31,481 nt of DNA from CAYFVR01 sp046541515 (lineage in GTDB: Bacteria; Desulfobacterota; Desulfobacteria; Desulfobacterales; Desulfococcaceae). Each line of letters begins with the position of its first letter. Within the stretch, counting starts at the first letter, position 1. The position numbers and the translations under genes are program-made. The notes under the pieces were generated by a model. It was not told the DNA's origin. It saw nothing but the letters and a program-made list of their open reading frames with translations, and searched no databases. Where the stretch lies: the NCBI GenBank assembly GCA_046541515.1, contig JBKHDD010000038.1, positions 1 to 31,481 of the forward strand, read 5' to 3'. Positions 24,834-31,481 of this stretch are shown one piece after another.

Positions 24834-26207
24834 GTGAAATTGATCCTCGACAACCGACTGACCCTGCCGGACCCGCCGGCGGAATTGGCGACCTACTGCC
24901 GGAACAGCCTGCGGTTCGCCAATCCCAAATGGGAAGAAAACCAGCGGCTGGGCCGCTGGAACCAGGGCGTGCCCCGGACGCTGACCTTCTATTCCGACCT
25001 GCCCGGCGGCGGCCTTCGAGCGCCTCGGGGATTCATCCGAAAGGTGATTCTGAAATGCCGGGGGATGGGCATCCTCTGGGAGCTGGACGACCGTCGGCCC
25101 CGCCTGGACCCGGTGGATTTCACCTTTTCCGGGGAGTTGAAACCCTTTCAGGCCCAGGCGGTGTCGGCCCTTCTCCCCAAAGAATTCGGCACCCTGAGCG
25201 CCCCCACCGGCGGCGGAAAAACGGTGATCGGGCTGAAGATGATCGCCGAGCGGCGACAGCCGGCCCTGGTGGTGGTCCATACCCGGGAGCTGGCCCACCA
25301 GTGGGTGGCCCGAATCGAGACGTTTCTGGGCATTCCCGAGGCGGAGGTGGGATTCATCGGCGAGGGCCGACGGGAGGTCGGCGAGCGGATAACGGTGGCC
25401 CTGGTCCAGTCGCTCTACAAATGCGCCGAGGAGATTGCCCCCCGACTTGGTTTTCTGCTGGTGGACGAATGCCATCGGGCGCCCAGCCGCACCTTCACCG
25501 ACGCCGTGTCGGCCTTCGATTGCCGCTACATGCTGGGTCTGACCGCTACCCCTTGGCGGCGGGACAAGCTCTCCCGCCTGATCTTTTTGCACCTGGGCGA
25601 CGTTCACTGGAAGGTGGAAAAGGAGGCCCTGGAACGGAAGGGCCATATCGTGCCCGCCGACGTGGTGTTTCGGGAAACCGATTTCCGGCCCTTCCACGAT
25701 CCGGCCCAGGAATATTCCAAGATGATCGCCGAACTGGTGGCCGACGACGCCCGCAACCGGATGATCGCCGCCGACATCGCGAAGGAGGCGGAAAAGGGGC
25801 AGGGGATATGCCTGGTGTTGTCGGATCGGAAGCACCACTGCGAAACCCTGGTTTCGCTGCTTCGTTTCGCCCACAAAACCCCGGCGGAGCTGCTGACCGG
25901 CGACGTGAGTCCGGGCGACCGGCGGGAGATCGTCGACCGGGTCTGCTCCGGCGGCTCCCCGGTGATCGTGGCCACGGGTCAACTGGTGGGCGAGGGCTTC
26001 GACTGTCCCGACCTGACCACCTTGTTCATCGCCACGCCGGTCCGCTTCCAGGGGCGGCTGTTGCAATACCTGGGACGCGTGTTGCGGCCCGCGCCGGGGA
26101 AGACCCGGGCCAAGGTGTACGATTACGTGGACGTTCACGTCGGCCCGCTGGTGGCGGCGGCCCGGGCGCGGCAACGGGCGTATCGGGGGGAGGAGCTTCG
26201 GGAGTGA
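24834..26207 (+). CDS. SF2 DEAD/DEAH-type helicase (UvsW/XPB-like)
   Basis: This is a 457-residue ATP-dependent DNA/RNA helicase of superfamily 2. Motifs in order are Walker A SAPTGGGKT (about 122-130), HTREL (Ia), the DEAH-type box DECH (211-214), LTATPWRR (III), and a C-terminal RecA domain with GEGFD and the motif VI stretch QYLGRVLRPAPGK. The N-terminal 100 residues (KLILDNRLTLPDPP...NPKWEEN) resemble the extra domain of phage-UvsW/XPB-like proteins. Its role is probably repair or recombination, but the substrate is unknown. I chose the GTG at 24834 because similarity to relatives begins with KLILDNRL. A TTG at 24774 is open in frame but is part of a TTGACA and has no ribosome site. It is transcribed divergently from rng. 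Confidence 0.83.
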   Translation: MKLILDNRLTLPDPPAELATYCRNSLRFANPKWEENQRLGRWNQGVPRTLTFYSDLPGGGLRAPRGFIRKVILKCRGMGILWELDDRRPRLDPVDFTFSGELKPFQAQAVSALLPKEFGTLSAPTGGGKTVIGLKMIAERRQPALVVVHTRELAHQWVARIETFLGIPEAEVGFIGEGRREVGERITVALVQSLYKCAEEIAPRLGFLLVDECHRAPSRTFTDAVSAFDCRYMLGLTATPWRRDKLSRLIFLHLGDVHWKVEKEALERKGHIVPADVVFRETDFRPFHDPAQEYSKMIAELVADDARNRMIAADIAKEAEKGQGICLVLSDRKHHCETLVSLLRFAHKTPAELLTGDVSPGDRREIVDRVCSGGSPVIVATGQLVGEGFDCPDLTTLFIATPVRFQGRLLQYLGRVLRPAPGKTRAKVYDYVDVHVGPLVAAARARQRAYRGEELRE

Positions 26208-26288
26208 GCATTGTCGAGCGTATGGCTGGAATTTGCGGCAACCGTCATTTGGTCTCCACCGGGCACGGATGATGGAATTCAATGGGAA

Positions 26289-26325
26289 TTGACGGAGGTC
26301 GGTTTGTGGAGTATTTTGTAATTAC
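26289..26325 (+). promoter_or_regulatory. putative promoter and operator of the mazEF pair
   Basis: TTGACG (26289-26294), 17 nt, then TATTTT (26312-26317) forms a good sigma-70 promoter. The 8-bp palindrome GTAATTAC (26318-26325) touches the -10 box. It is a natural place for autorepression by the antitoxin, as in other mazEF loci. No binding specificity can be read from sequence. Confidence 0.5.
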
Positions 26326-26364
26326 GTCGAAGTGATCCCTCGAAACCCTTCAAGGGAGAACGCC

Positions 26365-26622
26365 ATGCATACCACCCGCATCGTCAAAATTGGAAATTCC
26401 CGGGGCGTTCGGATTCCCAAGCCGTTTTTAGATCAGCTCGGCATGGAAAACGAGGTGGAAATGTCCGTGGAGAACATGGAACTGGTGATCCGCCCGGTTC
26501 GGGCGCCCCGCTCGGGATGGGAAAGCCGGTTCCGGGAAATGGCCGCCGCCGGGGACGACCGGTTGATGGACGAGGAATCCCTTCCCGCCGGGGAATGGGA
26601 CGAGACCGAATGGGAATGGTGA
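26365..26622 (+). CDS. mazE: MazE-like antitoxin (AbrB/SpoVT fold)
   Basis: This 85-residue antitoxin has an N-terminal swapped-hairpin AbrB domain (TTRIVKIGNSRGVRIPKPFL, about 3-22, then VEMSVENMELVIRP). Its C-terminal tail is rich in Glu/Asp/Trp (DEESLPAGEWDETEWEW) and would wrap around and block MazF. The DNA-binding half would repress its own promoter. AAGGGAG lies 6 nt before the ATG. The mazF-like toxin follows after 100 nt, an unusually wide gap for this pair. Confidence 0.87.
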   Translation: MHTTRIVKIGNSRGVRIPKPFLDQLGMENEVEMSVENMELVIRPVRAPRSGWESRFREMAAAGDDRLMDEESLPAGEWDETEWEW

Positions 26623-26722
26623 ATCGGATTTCCACCGTTCGCCGCCGGTCCGCCGTATCCTCAACGTTCGGGAACCCAACTTTCGGCCGTTGGAAATCAG
26701 ACGAATTTCGGAATTTCAGCGG

Positions 26723-27037
26723 ATGAAGCGGTTCGACGTGCACCAGGTGGAACTGGACCCGACCCGAGGCTCCGAAATCCGGAAATCCCGCCCCTGCGTC
26801 ATCCTGTCCCCCGACGAAATGAACCGCCACATCCGCACCGTCATCGTGGCCCCCATGACGTCCCGCCAGAAAGCCTACCCCAGCCGGGTCCGCGTCCGCT
26901 TTCAAAACAAAGCCGGCCAAGTGGTGCTGGATCAAATCCGAACCGTGGACAAAAGTCGCCTCGTTCGAAAAATGGGTACGCTGACCGATTCGGAAGCGGC
27001 CCAGGTGTTGCAAGTGCTGGCGGAGATGTTCGCCTAA
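26723..27037 (+). CDS. mazF: MazF-like endoribonuclease toxin
   Basis: This 104-residue PemK/MazF toxin is a sequence-specific mRNA (or tRNA/rRNA) interferase, normally held by MazE. The family blocks are present: VHQVELDPTRGSEIRKSRPCVILSP (catalytic Arg in the SRP turn), VIVAPMTSRQKAYPSRV (catalytic Thr/Ser) and GQVVLDQIRTVDKSRLVRKMG. All are intact, so it looks functional. The ATG at 26723 has only a weak AGCGG before it. A TTG at 26690 in frame could be an alternative start but is poorly supported. Weak initiation would keep toxin below antitoxin. Two overlapping hairpins (27062-27078 and 27075-27100) follow the stop. Confidence 0.88.
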   Translation: MKRFDVHQVELDPTRGSEIRKSRPCVILSPDEMNRHIRTVIVAPMTSRQKAYPSRVRVRFQNKAGQVVLDQIRTVDKSRLVRKMGTLTDSEAAQVLQVLAEMFA

Positions 27038-27312
27038 TCCATTTTCTCGGCAGGATCCTAGGGCGAATCGCTTTCGCCTCTGGCCAATCTGGCAGAGGCG
27101 TCCGCCGGGAAACCCAACGTGAACGGCATTCTGCCTGCTCTGGTGTTGTTTTTCGGACAACAAGCCGTCGCATTTCCGTCCGAACCGTCCCCGTTATCCT
27201 TCTTCGCCCCATCTTGCTTCGCCCCATCTTGCCAATTTCGCCCCCTTTCGCTATATCCATTGGAATCCATCCCCCATTTCAACGATTTCGCCCCCAGCCC
27301 CAGGAGGAGCCC
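27038..27312 (+). repeat. spacer with two overlapping hairpins and a 15-bp tandem repeat
   Basis: After the mazF stop, GGCGAA/TTCGCC (27062-27078) and CGCCTCTG/CAGAGGCG (27075-27100) form alternative hairpins. At 27202-27231 the 15-mer CTTCGCCCCATCTTG occurs twice head to tail. The shorter TTTCGCCCC recurs twice more before the next gene. No open reading frame with a ribosome site is seen here. The repeats may be a binding-site array or simple slippage. Confidence 0.6.
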
Positions 27313-28908
27313 ATGCCCCGAAGCGCCCCGCCCAATCGGAAGGTGTTGCAGGCCATGAACCGCAAAAACGGCGTGGCGGAACCGGAACGGCGGGCGGTGG
27401 CGGAGCGGTTCCGGGCCGCCGGAGGGCCTTCTCTGGATCGCATTTTCCATCAGTACGCCGCCTCCATGGACGGAGACGTTCGCCCCGCCTGGTCCGCCTC
27501 CCGTCCGCCCGAACCCCGATTCGAAACCGGTCCGCTTCCGGAACATTCCGACCTCCGGGTCGAACTGCTGGGGGTCGGCGGTCTGGCCGCCGCCATGAAT
27601 ACCCTCTACCAGACCCACAAACACCGGGGTCCCTGCGCCCTCGTCACCCATCCCCACGACGTCTGGACCTTCGCCGCATGGACCCTCCATCCCGAGGAGG
27701 ACATGGACCAGCGGCTGGTGGCGATGTACCGGACCTTTCCGCTTTTGGTGGACGAACTGCGGGGCTTTTTGGGACTTCGTCCCGGCCCGCTCCGGCCGGA
27801 ATACAAGTCTTTCCGGATCGACTACCCGGCGCTGGCCCGGCTGATGGTTTCGGACCCCGAGGCGTTCGGGAATTTTATCCGGGTTGCGGGAACCTACGTC
27901 TTCCATGAATTCACCGATCGTTCCCTTCGCTTCGCCCGCGCCAACTTGGCTCGAAACGCGGCCACCCTCCGGGCGGTCCGGGAGATGGGCCTCATGGGAG
28001 ACCGGGCGGACCGGGACCTGATCCATCCCATGGGGCGGATTGTGTACGAGCGGCCGGGAGAACCGACCACGGCGGGAAAGGTTCGACTGAAGCGGGAATA
28101 CGGGCTCGACGCCCTGGATTTGCCGCCCGAGGCGGTGCGACGGGCCTACGGAAGCGAGGTTCCGGTGATGGCGGAAGTGGCGGCGGGAACGGTCCGGGCC
28201 GCCGGATACGCCGGGGGGCGGTTTCTTCCCGGTTTTCGGGAAAATCTGTTCGCGGCGTTGGAAGCCCGGACGGGGACGGTGTTCGAAGGGGCCGTTGCCC
28301 GAACCATCCGAAGGGACCCGGTCACGGGCCGCCATGCGGTGGTCGCGGAAACCGGGGCCGGGGAAACCGTCACCGTGGTCGCCGACCATCTGCTGCTGGC
28401 TCTGGGGCGCTATGACGGCTTGATTCCGGTGGACGGCCTCAGCACGCTGTTCGCCATCCGAACCACCGATCCGGACTATAAGCTGTTTCCAACGGGGATG
28501 GGGGAGGGGGGCAATATTCACATCGTGCCGGCGGGGACGGCGCGGGCGCGGGAAGGGGAGCACGGCGTCCATTACCATCTGGGCAAGGCCACCAACGGGG
28601 CGGTCATGGGCCGGCATCCACTGGCGCCCAAACGGATCGGCCCGGACATCGACTTTTGGATTCACCTGGAGGCGAACCTGCGAAAGCTGCTTCCCCCGGA
28701 CGGCCGGCTGGTGTGGCTCTACGCCGCGGAATGCGGTCGGCCGGTTTCCGCCCGGCAGGGGTACACGGTGCGGCCTCTTTTCGAGGAATCCGGCGGAAGC
28801 GATTCGGAGTTCATCGCGCTGAACATTTCCGGCGGCTGCGGCCTGGGGGCCAACACGGCGATCCTGCCGGATGTTCAGGCCCTTCTGGACGCCCGCCGTT
28901 CGGGATAA
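27313..28908 (+). CDS. FAD-dependent oxidoreductase-like protein of unknown function
   Basis: I cannot name this 531-residue protein. A possible dinucleotide-binding turn is LLGVGGLAAAMN (residues about 84-95), which lacks the strict GxGxxG. A later stretch (GRFLPGFRENLFAALEARTG...VTVVADHLLLALGRYDG, about 297-375) looks like the second half of a glutathione-reductase-type or DAO-type FAD fold, where a cavity-lining strand ends in A-D-x-x-x-x-A-x-G. The C-terminal LNISGGCGLGANTAILPDVQ resembles the closing FAD-contact segment. It is soluble, with no signal peptide. AGGAGGAG lies directly before the ATG. It stands alone, ending 16 nt from the convergent Crp gene. Another flavin or NAD(P) fold is possible. 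Confidence 0.45.
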   Translation: MPRSAPPNRKVLQAMNRKNGVAEPERRAVAERFRAAGGPSLDRIFHQYAASMDGDVRPAWSASRPPEPRFETGPLPEHSDLRVELLGVGGLAAAMNTLYQTHKHRGPCALVTHPHDVWTFAAWTLHPEEDMDQRLVAMYRTFPLLVDELRGFLGLRPGPLRPEYKSFRIDYPALARLMVSDPEAFGNFIRVAGTYVFHEFTDRSLRFARANLARNAATLRAVREMGLMGDRADRDLIHPMGRIVYERPGEPTTAGKVRLKREYGLDALDLPPEAVRRAYGSEVPVMAEVAAGTVRAAGYAGGRFLPGFRENLFAALEARTGTVFEGAVARTIRRDPVTGRHAVVAETGAGETVTVVADHLLLALGRYDGLIPVDGLSTLFAIRTTDPDYKLFPTGMGEGGNIHIVPAGTARAREGEHGVHYHLGKATNGAVMGRHPLAPKRIGPDIDFWIHLEANLRKLLPPDGRLVWLYAAECGRPVSARQGYTVRPLFEESGGSDSEFIALNISGGCGLGANTAILPDVQALLDARRSG

Positions 28909-28924
28909 CCCGTTCCCGCCCCGC

Positions 28925-29584
28925 CTACCAGCGGAAGGGCAGTTCCTTCATCAGAACGATGTGGCGGTCGCGCATTTCCACGTAGCCGCCAAACCGCAGT
29001 TCCTTGAAAATCCGGCTGATCATTTCCCGGGAGGCGCCCACGCGGAAGGCGATGTCCTGGTGGGTCAGCCGTTCGTCGATCACCCGAACCTCCCCTTCCG
29101 CGCGGGCCGATTTTTCCAGAAAACGAGCCACCCGCCCGTAGACGTCCCGGAACGCCAGATCCTTGATCTGTTCCGTGGCGTTCCGCAGCTTTTCGTTGAG
29201 CCCCTTCATCAGGTTGAAGCAGATTTCCGGGTTGTCGGCGATGATGTCCCGGAATTGGTCCCGGGGCACCACCAGAAGGCGGCTGGGCATGCTGATTTCC
29301 ACGTCGGCGCAGCGAGGCGCGCCGTCGATGAAGCTCATCTCCCCGAAATGTTCCCCGGGGCCGAACTCGTTCAACACGATCTGGCGTCCCTCTTCGTCAA
29401 TGCCCACCACCACCGCCTTGCCCTCGATCACCACGTAGAGGGCGTTGGTTTTCTCCCCCTCGGTGATGATCACCGCACCTTTGCGGAAGCTCTGTTCCAT
29501 GGATATTTTCGCGATGGCCTCTTTTTCTTCGGCCGTCAGGCCGGAGAACAGGGCGAGCCCCGCCAGTTCCTCTTCTTGAAGCAT
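28925..29584 (-). CDS. Crp/Fnr-family transcriptional regulator
   Basis: This 219-residue regulator has an N-terminal cyclic-nucleotide-binding domain (about 10-130, with LYVVIEGKAVVVG and FGPGEHFGEMSFIDGAPRCADVE, the phosphate-binding cassette). A dimer helix follows, then a C-terminal Crp-type helix-turn-helix (about 165-215, RLTHQDIAFRVGASREMISRIFKEL). There is no N-terminal Cys cluster as in FNR. The cassette GEMSFIDGAPRCADV has the Arg typical of cyclic-nucleotide binding, so cAMP or a similar ligand is plausible but unproven. AAGGA lies 7 nt before the ATG at 29584. It is transcribed from a good promoter at 29622-29650. Confidence 0.88.
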   Translation of the reverse strand: MLQEEELAGLALFSGLTAEEKEAIAKISMEQSFRKGAVIITEGEKTNALYVVIEGKAVVVGIDEEGRQIVLNEFGPGEHFGEMSFIDGAPRCADVEISMPSRLLVVPRDQFRDIIADNPEICFNLMKGLNEKLRNATEQIKDLAFRDVYGRVARFLEKSARAEGEVRVIDERLTHQDIAFRVGASREMISRIFKELRFGGYVEMRDRHIVLMKELPFRW

Positions 29585-29621
29585 CGGATGTCCTTTTCCG
29601 TCGATCTCGTGGAAAAGGATA

Positions 29622-29650
29622 ATCATACTCAAAACGGGCATCCGGCTCAA
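29622..29650 (-). promoter_or_regulatory. sigma-70 promoter of the Crp/Fnr gene
   Basis: On the minus strand TTGAGC (complement of 29645-29650), a 17-nt spacer and TATGAT (29622-29627) make a strong match. The leader is about 30 nt, with an AAGGA ribosome site. Confidence 0.6.
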
Positions 29651-29983
29651 TCGGAAAAACGTAAGGCCATTTGCGTAAATCCAGATTCCGGGGGCGGGAG
29701 CGGCGCGCCGTCCGCTTCGCCCGGTTCCGGGCCCGTTCGATGGGAGGCGTGCAACTTGTCGTTCAATAGGGAGGGATGATGATGACCGCCTGTCCTGAAA
29801 TCATTTTTGCGTGAAAGGGGCTTGGCGACGACCCTGGTTCGGCATGGAAGGGCTTCGCGGAAACGACGTCGATTTTCTTGGGAAAAAGTTTTTCGTTTGT
29901 GGCAATGGATGGAATGTTACATATATAAAAAAAGTTAATATCCACTGGTTGACAAGGTTGATGTTGATTGATACTAAGGCTTT

Positions 29984-30126
29984 TTTGTTTGAATTGTGTC
30001 ATTTAGTCATTTTTTTTATTTGTACTAAGGTTGAGAACCATGTTCCATTTCGGCATGGCGGATGGGTACCGAAAGCGCTTTCCGGAATTTGCCTCGGCAA
30101 ATTTCCGGAGGCGCTTTTTTTTTTTT
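29984..30126 (+). ncRNA. candidate small RNA of about 140 nt
   Basis: TTGACA (29949-29954), 17 nt, then TACTAA (29972-29977) could start a transcript near 29984. A strong terminator ends it at 30126. No frame with a ribosome site lies between. Apart from the terminator stem the sequence has little fixed structure and includes poly-U tracts. No known RNA family is recognised. The terminator could instead end a longer antisense or decayed gene transcript. Confidence 0.3.
30072..30126 (+). terminator. strong rho-independent terminator with no obvious upstream gene
   Basis: A stem of about 20 bp with two small bulges (30072-30092 with 30097-30117, loop CTCG at 30093-30096) is followed by T up to 30126. 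It is oriented on the + strand. The nearest + strand gene upstream ends at 28908, with a - strand gene between. Confidence 0.85.
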
Positions 30127-30301
30127 GGATTTTTGTCAACCGAGAGGAGGTTTAAAAAGCAATTTCCACGCAGAACGACCTGAGCAGGACCAGGATTTCT
30201 CTTTTCCCCTTGCGTTCTGCAAGGATGGCAATGAGGGACCGGAAAAATGTACTTGGATCGATCGGCTGTTACCTAAAAAATCACAATAGGAATTTGGAAC
30301 G

Positions 30302-31481
30302 ATGAAGAAAAATGTTTTGCTATATCTGTTTGCCTTATTTGTATGGTTGGTTCCCGCCGCCGCCTTTTCCGGTGTGCAGTTGGGGTTGGAGGTGAACCCG
30401 AGGCCCGTGAAGCCCGGCGAAAGAATGAATGTGGCGTTGACCGTGACGAATGACGGGGCTTCGCCAACTGGCCAGATTACTTTGGAATTGGTTTATCCCT
30501 CCAATCTGATTAGATTATCTCCCGTCTATGTCACGACCGGTGGAGGGTCCAATACTCTTGCAGGCATGAACAACAGTTTTTTCGATCCCGGAGAAGTTAT
30601 GGCGTGGACTCTTGGTAGCTTGAAGCCGGGGGGGGGGTGACCGTGACCCTGCCGCCAACGGTTTCAACTAGTGCTGTTGAAGGCGACCCAATTCAATTCA
30701 ATGCCGTGGTGAAGGTTGATGGCAATCCGGTGGTGCAAAGGAGTGAGACGGCAGAGGTGGCATCGGACCCGTTGTTCACATTGGCAGTGGACGAGGACGC
30801 CGATCCGGTCGGAACGACGGGGCTTCTGGAATACACAATCACCTATGGCAATGCTTCGACGAATTCCTCAAACACCCGACTCGTCTTTCCAGTGCCGTCC
30901 GGCACGAGCTTGGTATCGGCCACGGGCGAGAATACTGTATCAGCGGGAGAGGTCGCTTGGAATCTGGGCAGTCTTGCCAGCGGCGCGGGGGGTGAACATC
31001 GGGTAACCGTCCAAGTGAACGCGGATGAGGGGGATATCATAAAGGTGGACGGGGCCTACATCACCGGAACCGACGCCAGTTTTGTTACCCAAACGGTTTT
31101 TGCGGATCGGGTCACCCGCGTGGAGAATGACGAACGGCCCAATTTAGGCATTGCGATCAACCCCAATCCGGTAAGGCCGAACTATGGCATCGCCACCGAG
31201 ATGACTGTCACCAACCCGGGGAGCACCCTGATCTCCAATGTGGAGTTGATCCTCCGCTTTCCGGGCTGGCTGGACGATCTCGACCCCTTATACATCACGA
31301 CCGGGGGCGAATCCAATACTCTGACAGGGGATAATGCTGTTGGCGGTTGGGATTTAGACAGCTACGAACTGATGCGCTGGAATCTTGGCAGCCTGCGACC
31401 GGGAGGCGGGGTAACGGTATCCCTGCCAAAGTGGGTTCGGGAAACTGCGCCGGCAGGTACCCTCATTCATTTCGAGGCGGA
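30302..31481 (+). pseudogene. secreted DUF11-like repeat protein, frame broken in a run of ten G (3' end beyond window)
   Basis: The gene starts at ATG 30302 (AGGAA 9 nt upstream) with a clear signal peptide, KKNVLLYLFALFVWLVPAAAFSG. A beta-rich repeat follows: LGLEVNPRPVKPGERMNVAL, TVTNDG, VYVTTGGGSNTL and WTLGSLKPGGG. A second copy begins near 31140 (LGIAINPNPVRPNYG, LYITTGGESNTL, WNLGSLRPGGGVTVSLP). Between them lies a DUF11-type domain (LEYTITYGNASTNSSNTRLVFPVP, about 30820-31020). After the first PGGG the frame stops at TGA 30638. The run has ten G (30628-30637); eleven would give PGGGVTVTLPP, matching the second copy, and that frame stays open to the window end. The product would be exported and surface-linked or secreted. 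It is typed as pseudogene only because of the broken frame; it may be a phase-variable gene in the off state or a sequencing error. Confidence 0.75.

Larger units (their letters stand above)
29651..30301. other. gene-poor, AT-richer spacer before the DUF11 protein
   Basis: This stretch of about 650 nt has no gene I can support. Up to about 29800 it keeps the window's GC-rich style. From about 29880 it turns AT-rich, with poly-T and poly-A tracts. Short frames on both strands (for example 29811-30155) lack ribosome sites or run through the terminator at 30072-30126, and are rejected. It holds a candidate promoter at 29949-29977, that terminator, and an AGGAGG (near 30143) with no frame behind it. 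Composition and disorder suggest an acquired or decayed segment. Confidence 0.5.

Noticed and set aside
29826..29843. A 16-mer (GACGACCCTGGTTCGG) shared with the Walker A region of the decayed ATPase near 14053
   Set aside because: The surrounding sequence does not align, and one such match in 31 kb of GC-rich DNA is compatible with chance.
29811..30155. A 114-codon + strand frame in the AT-rich spacer
   Set aside because: It runs through the strong terminator, has no ribosome site and shows no recognisable protein features.
30127..30301. Possible riboswitch (for example c-di-GMP type) before the DUF11 gene
   Set aside because: The conserved core sequences of known riboswitches were not found by eye.

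Overview
The window is about 31.5 kb of GC-rich bacterial DNA carrying 24 protein-coding genes (two cut by the window edges, one of these also interrupted by a frameshift), one clearly decayed gene and one regulatory leader peptide. No rRNA, tRNA, CRISPR array or insertion sequence is visible. The gene content suggests an anaerobe of the former Deltaproteobacteria (Desulfobacterota, perhaps Desulfobacterales). The reasons are hybrid kinases with receiver domains, a ferredoxin-fused nitroreductase, a citramalate route to isoleucine, an RNase E/G gene followed by a LysM/coiled-coil gene, and a yajC-secD-secF-dprA-topA run. This placement is inference from content and style, not from a search.

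Region 1 (1-4998, + strand) is mainly sensory. It holds the tail of a hybrid histidine kinase, a ferredoxin-nitroreductase, a small DUF1232-type membrane protein, and a MEDS-domain sensor that overlaps by 4 nt with a PAS hybrid histidine kinase. Region 2 (4976-13870, - strand) is a branched-chain amino-acid operon in the order ilvD-ilvB-ilvN-ilvC-cimA-leuA. Upstream of it lies a textbook transcription attenuator: a TTG-initiated leader peptide almost entirely of Ile/Val/Leu, a 14-bp terminator with nine U, a 15-nt antiterminator pairing and a 1:2 pairing. Acetohydroxyacid synthase, KARI and dihydroxyacid dehydratase make the valine/isoleucine precursors. CimA starts isoleucine from pyruvate and acetyl-CoA, and LeuA starts leucine.

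Region 3 (13925-14700) holds a 31-bp perfect palindrome and a frameshifted, internally deleted remnant of a DUF4143-type ATPase. Region 4 (14756-24564, - strand) is a probable housekeeping operon: RNase E/G, a membrane-anchored LysM/coiled-coil protein, YajC, SecD, SecF, DprA and topoisomerase I. Several of its genes use TTG or GTG starts. Region 5 (24834-28908, + strand) holds an SF2 helicase, a MazE/MazF toxin-antitoxin pair and an unrecognised FAD-oxidoreductase-like protein.

Region 6 (28925-31481) begins with a Crp/Fnr regulator on the - strand. A gene-poor, AT-richer stretch follows, with a strong + strand terminator that has no obvious gene in front of it and may mark a small RNA. The window ends in a secreted DUF11-like repeat protein whose frame is broken in a run of ten G. 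Restoring one G reopens the frame to the end of the window, so this is either a phase-variable switch or a sequencing or mutational error.
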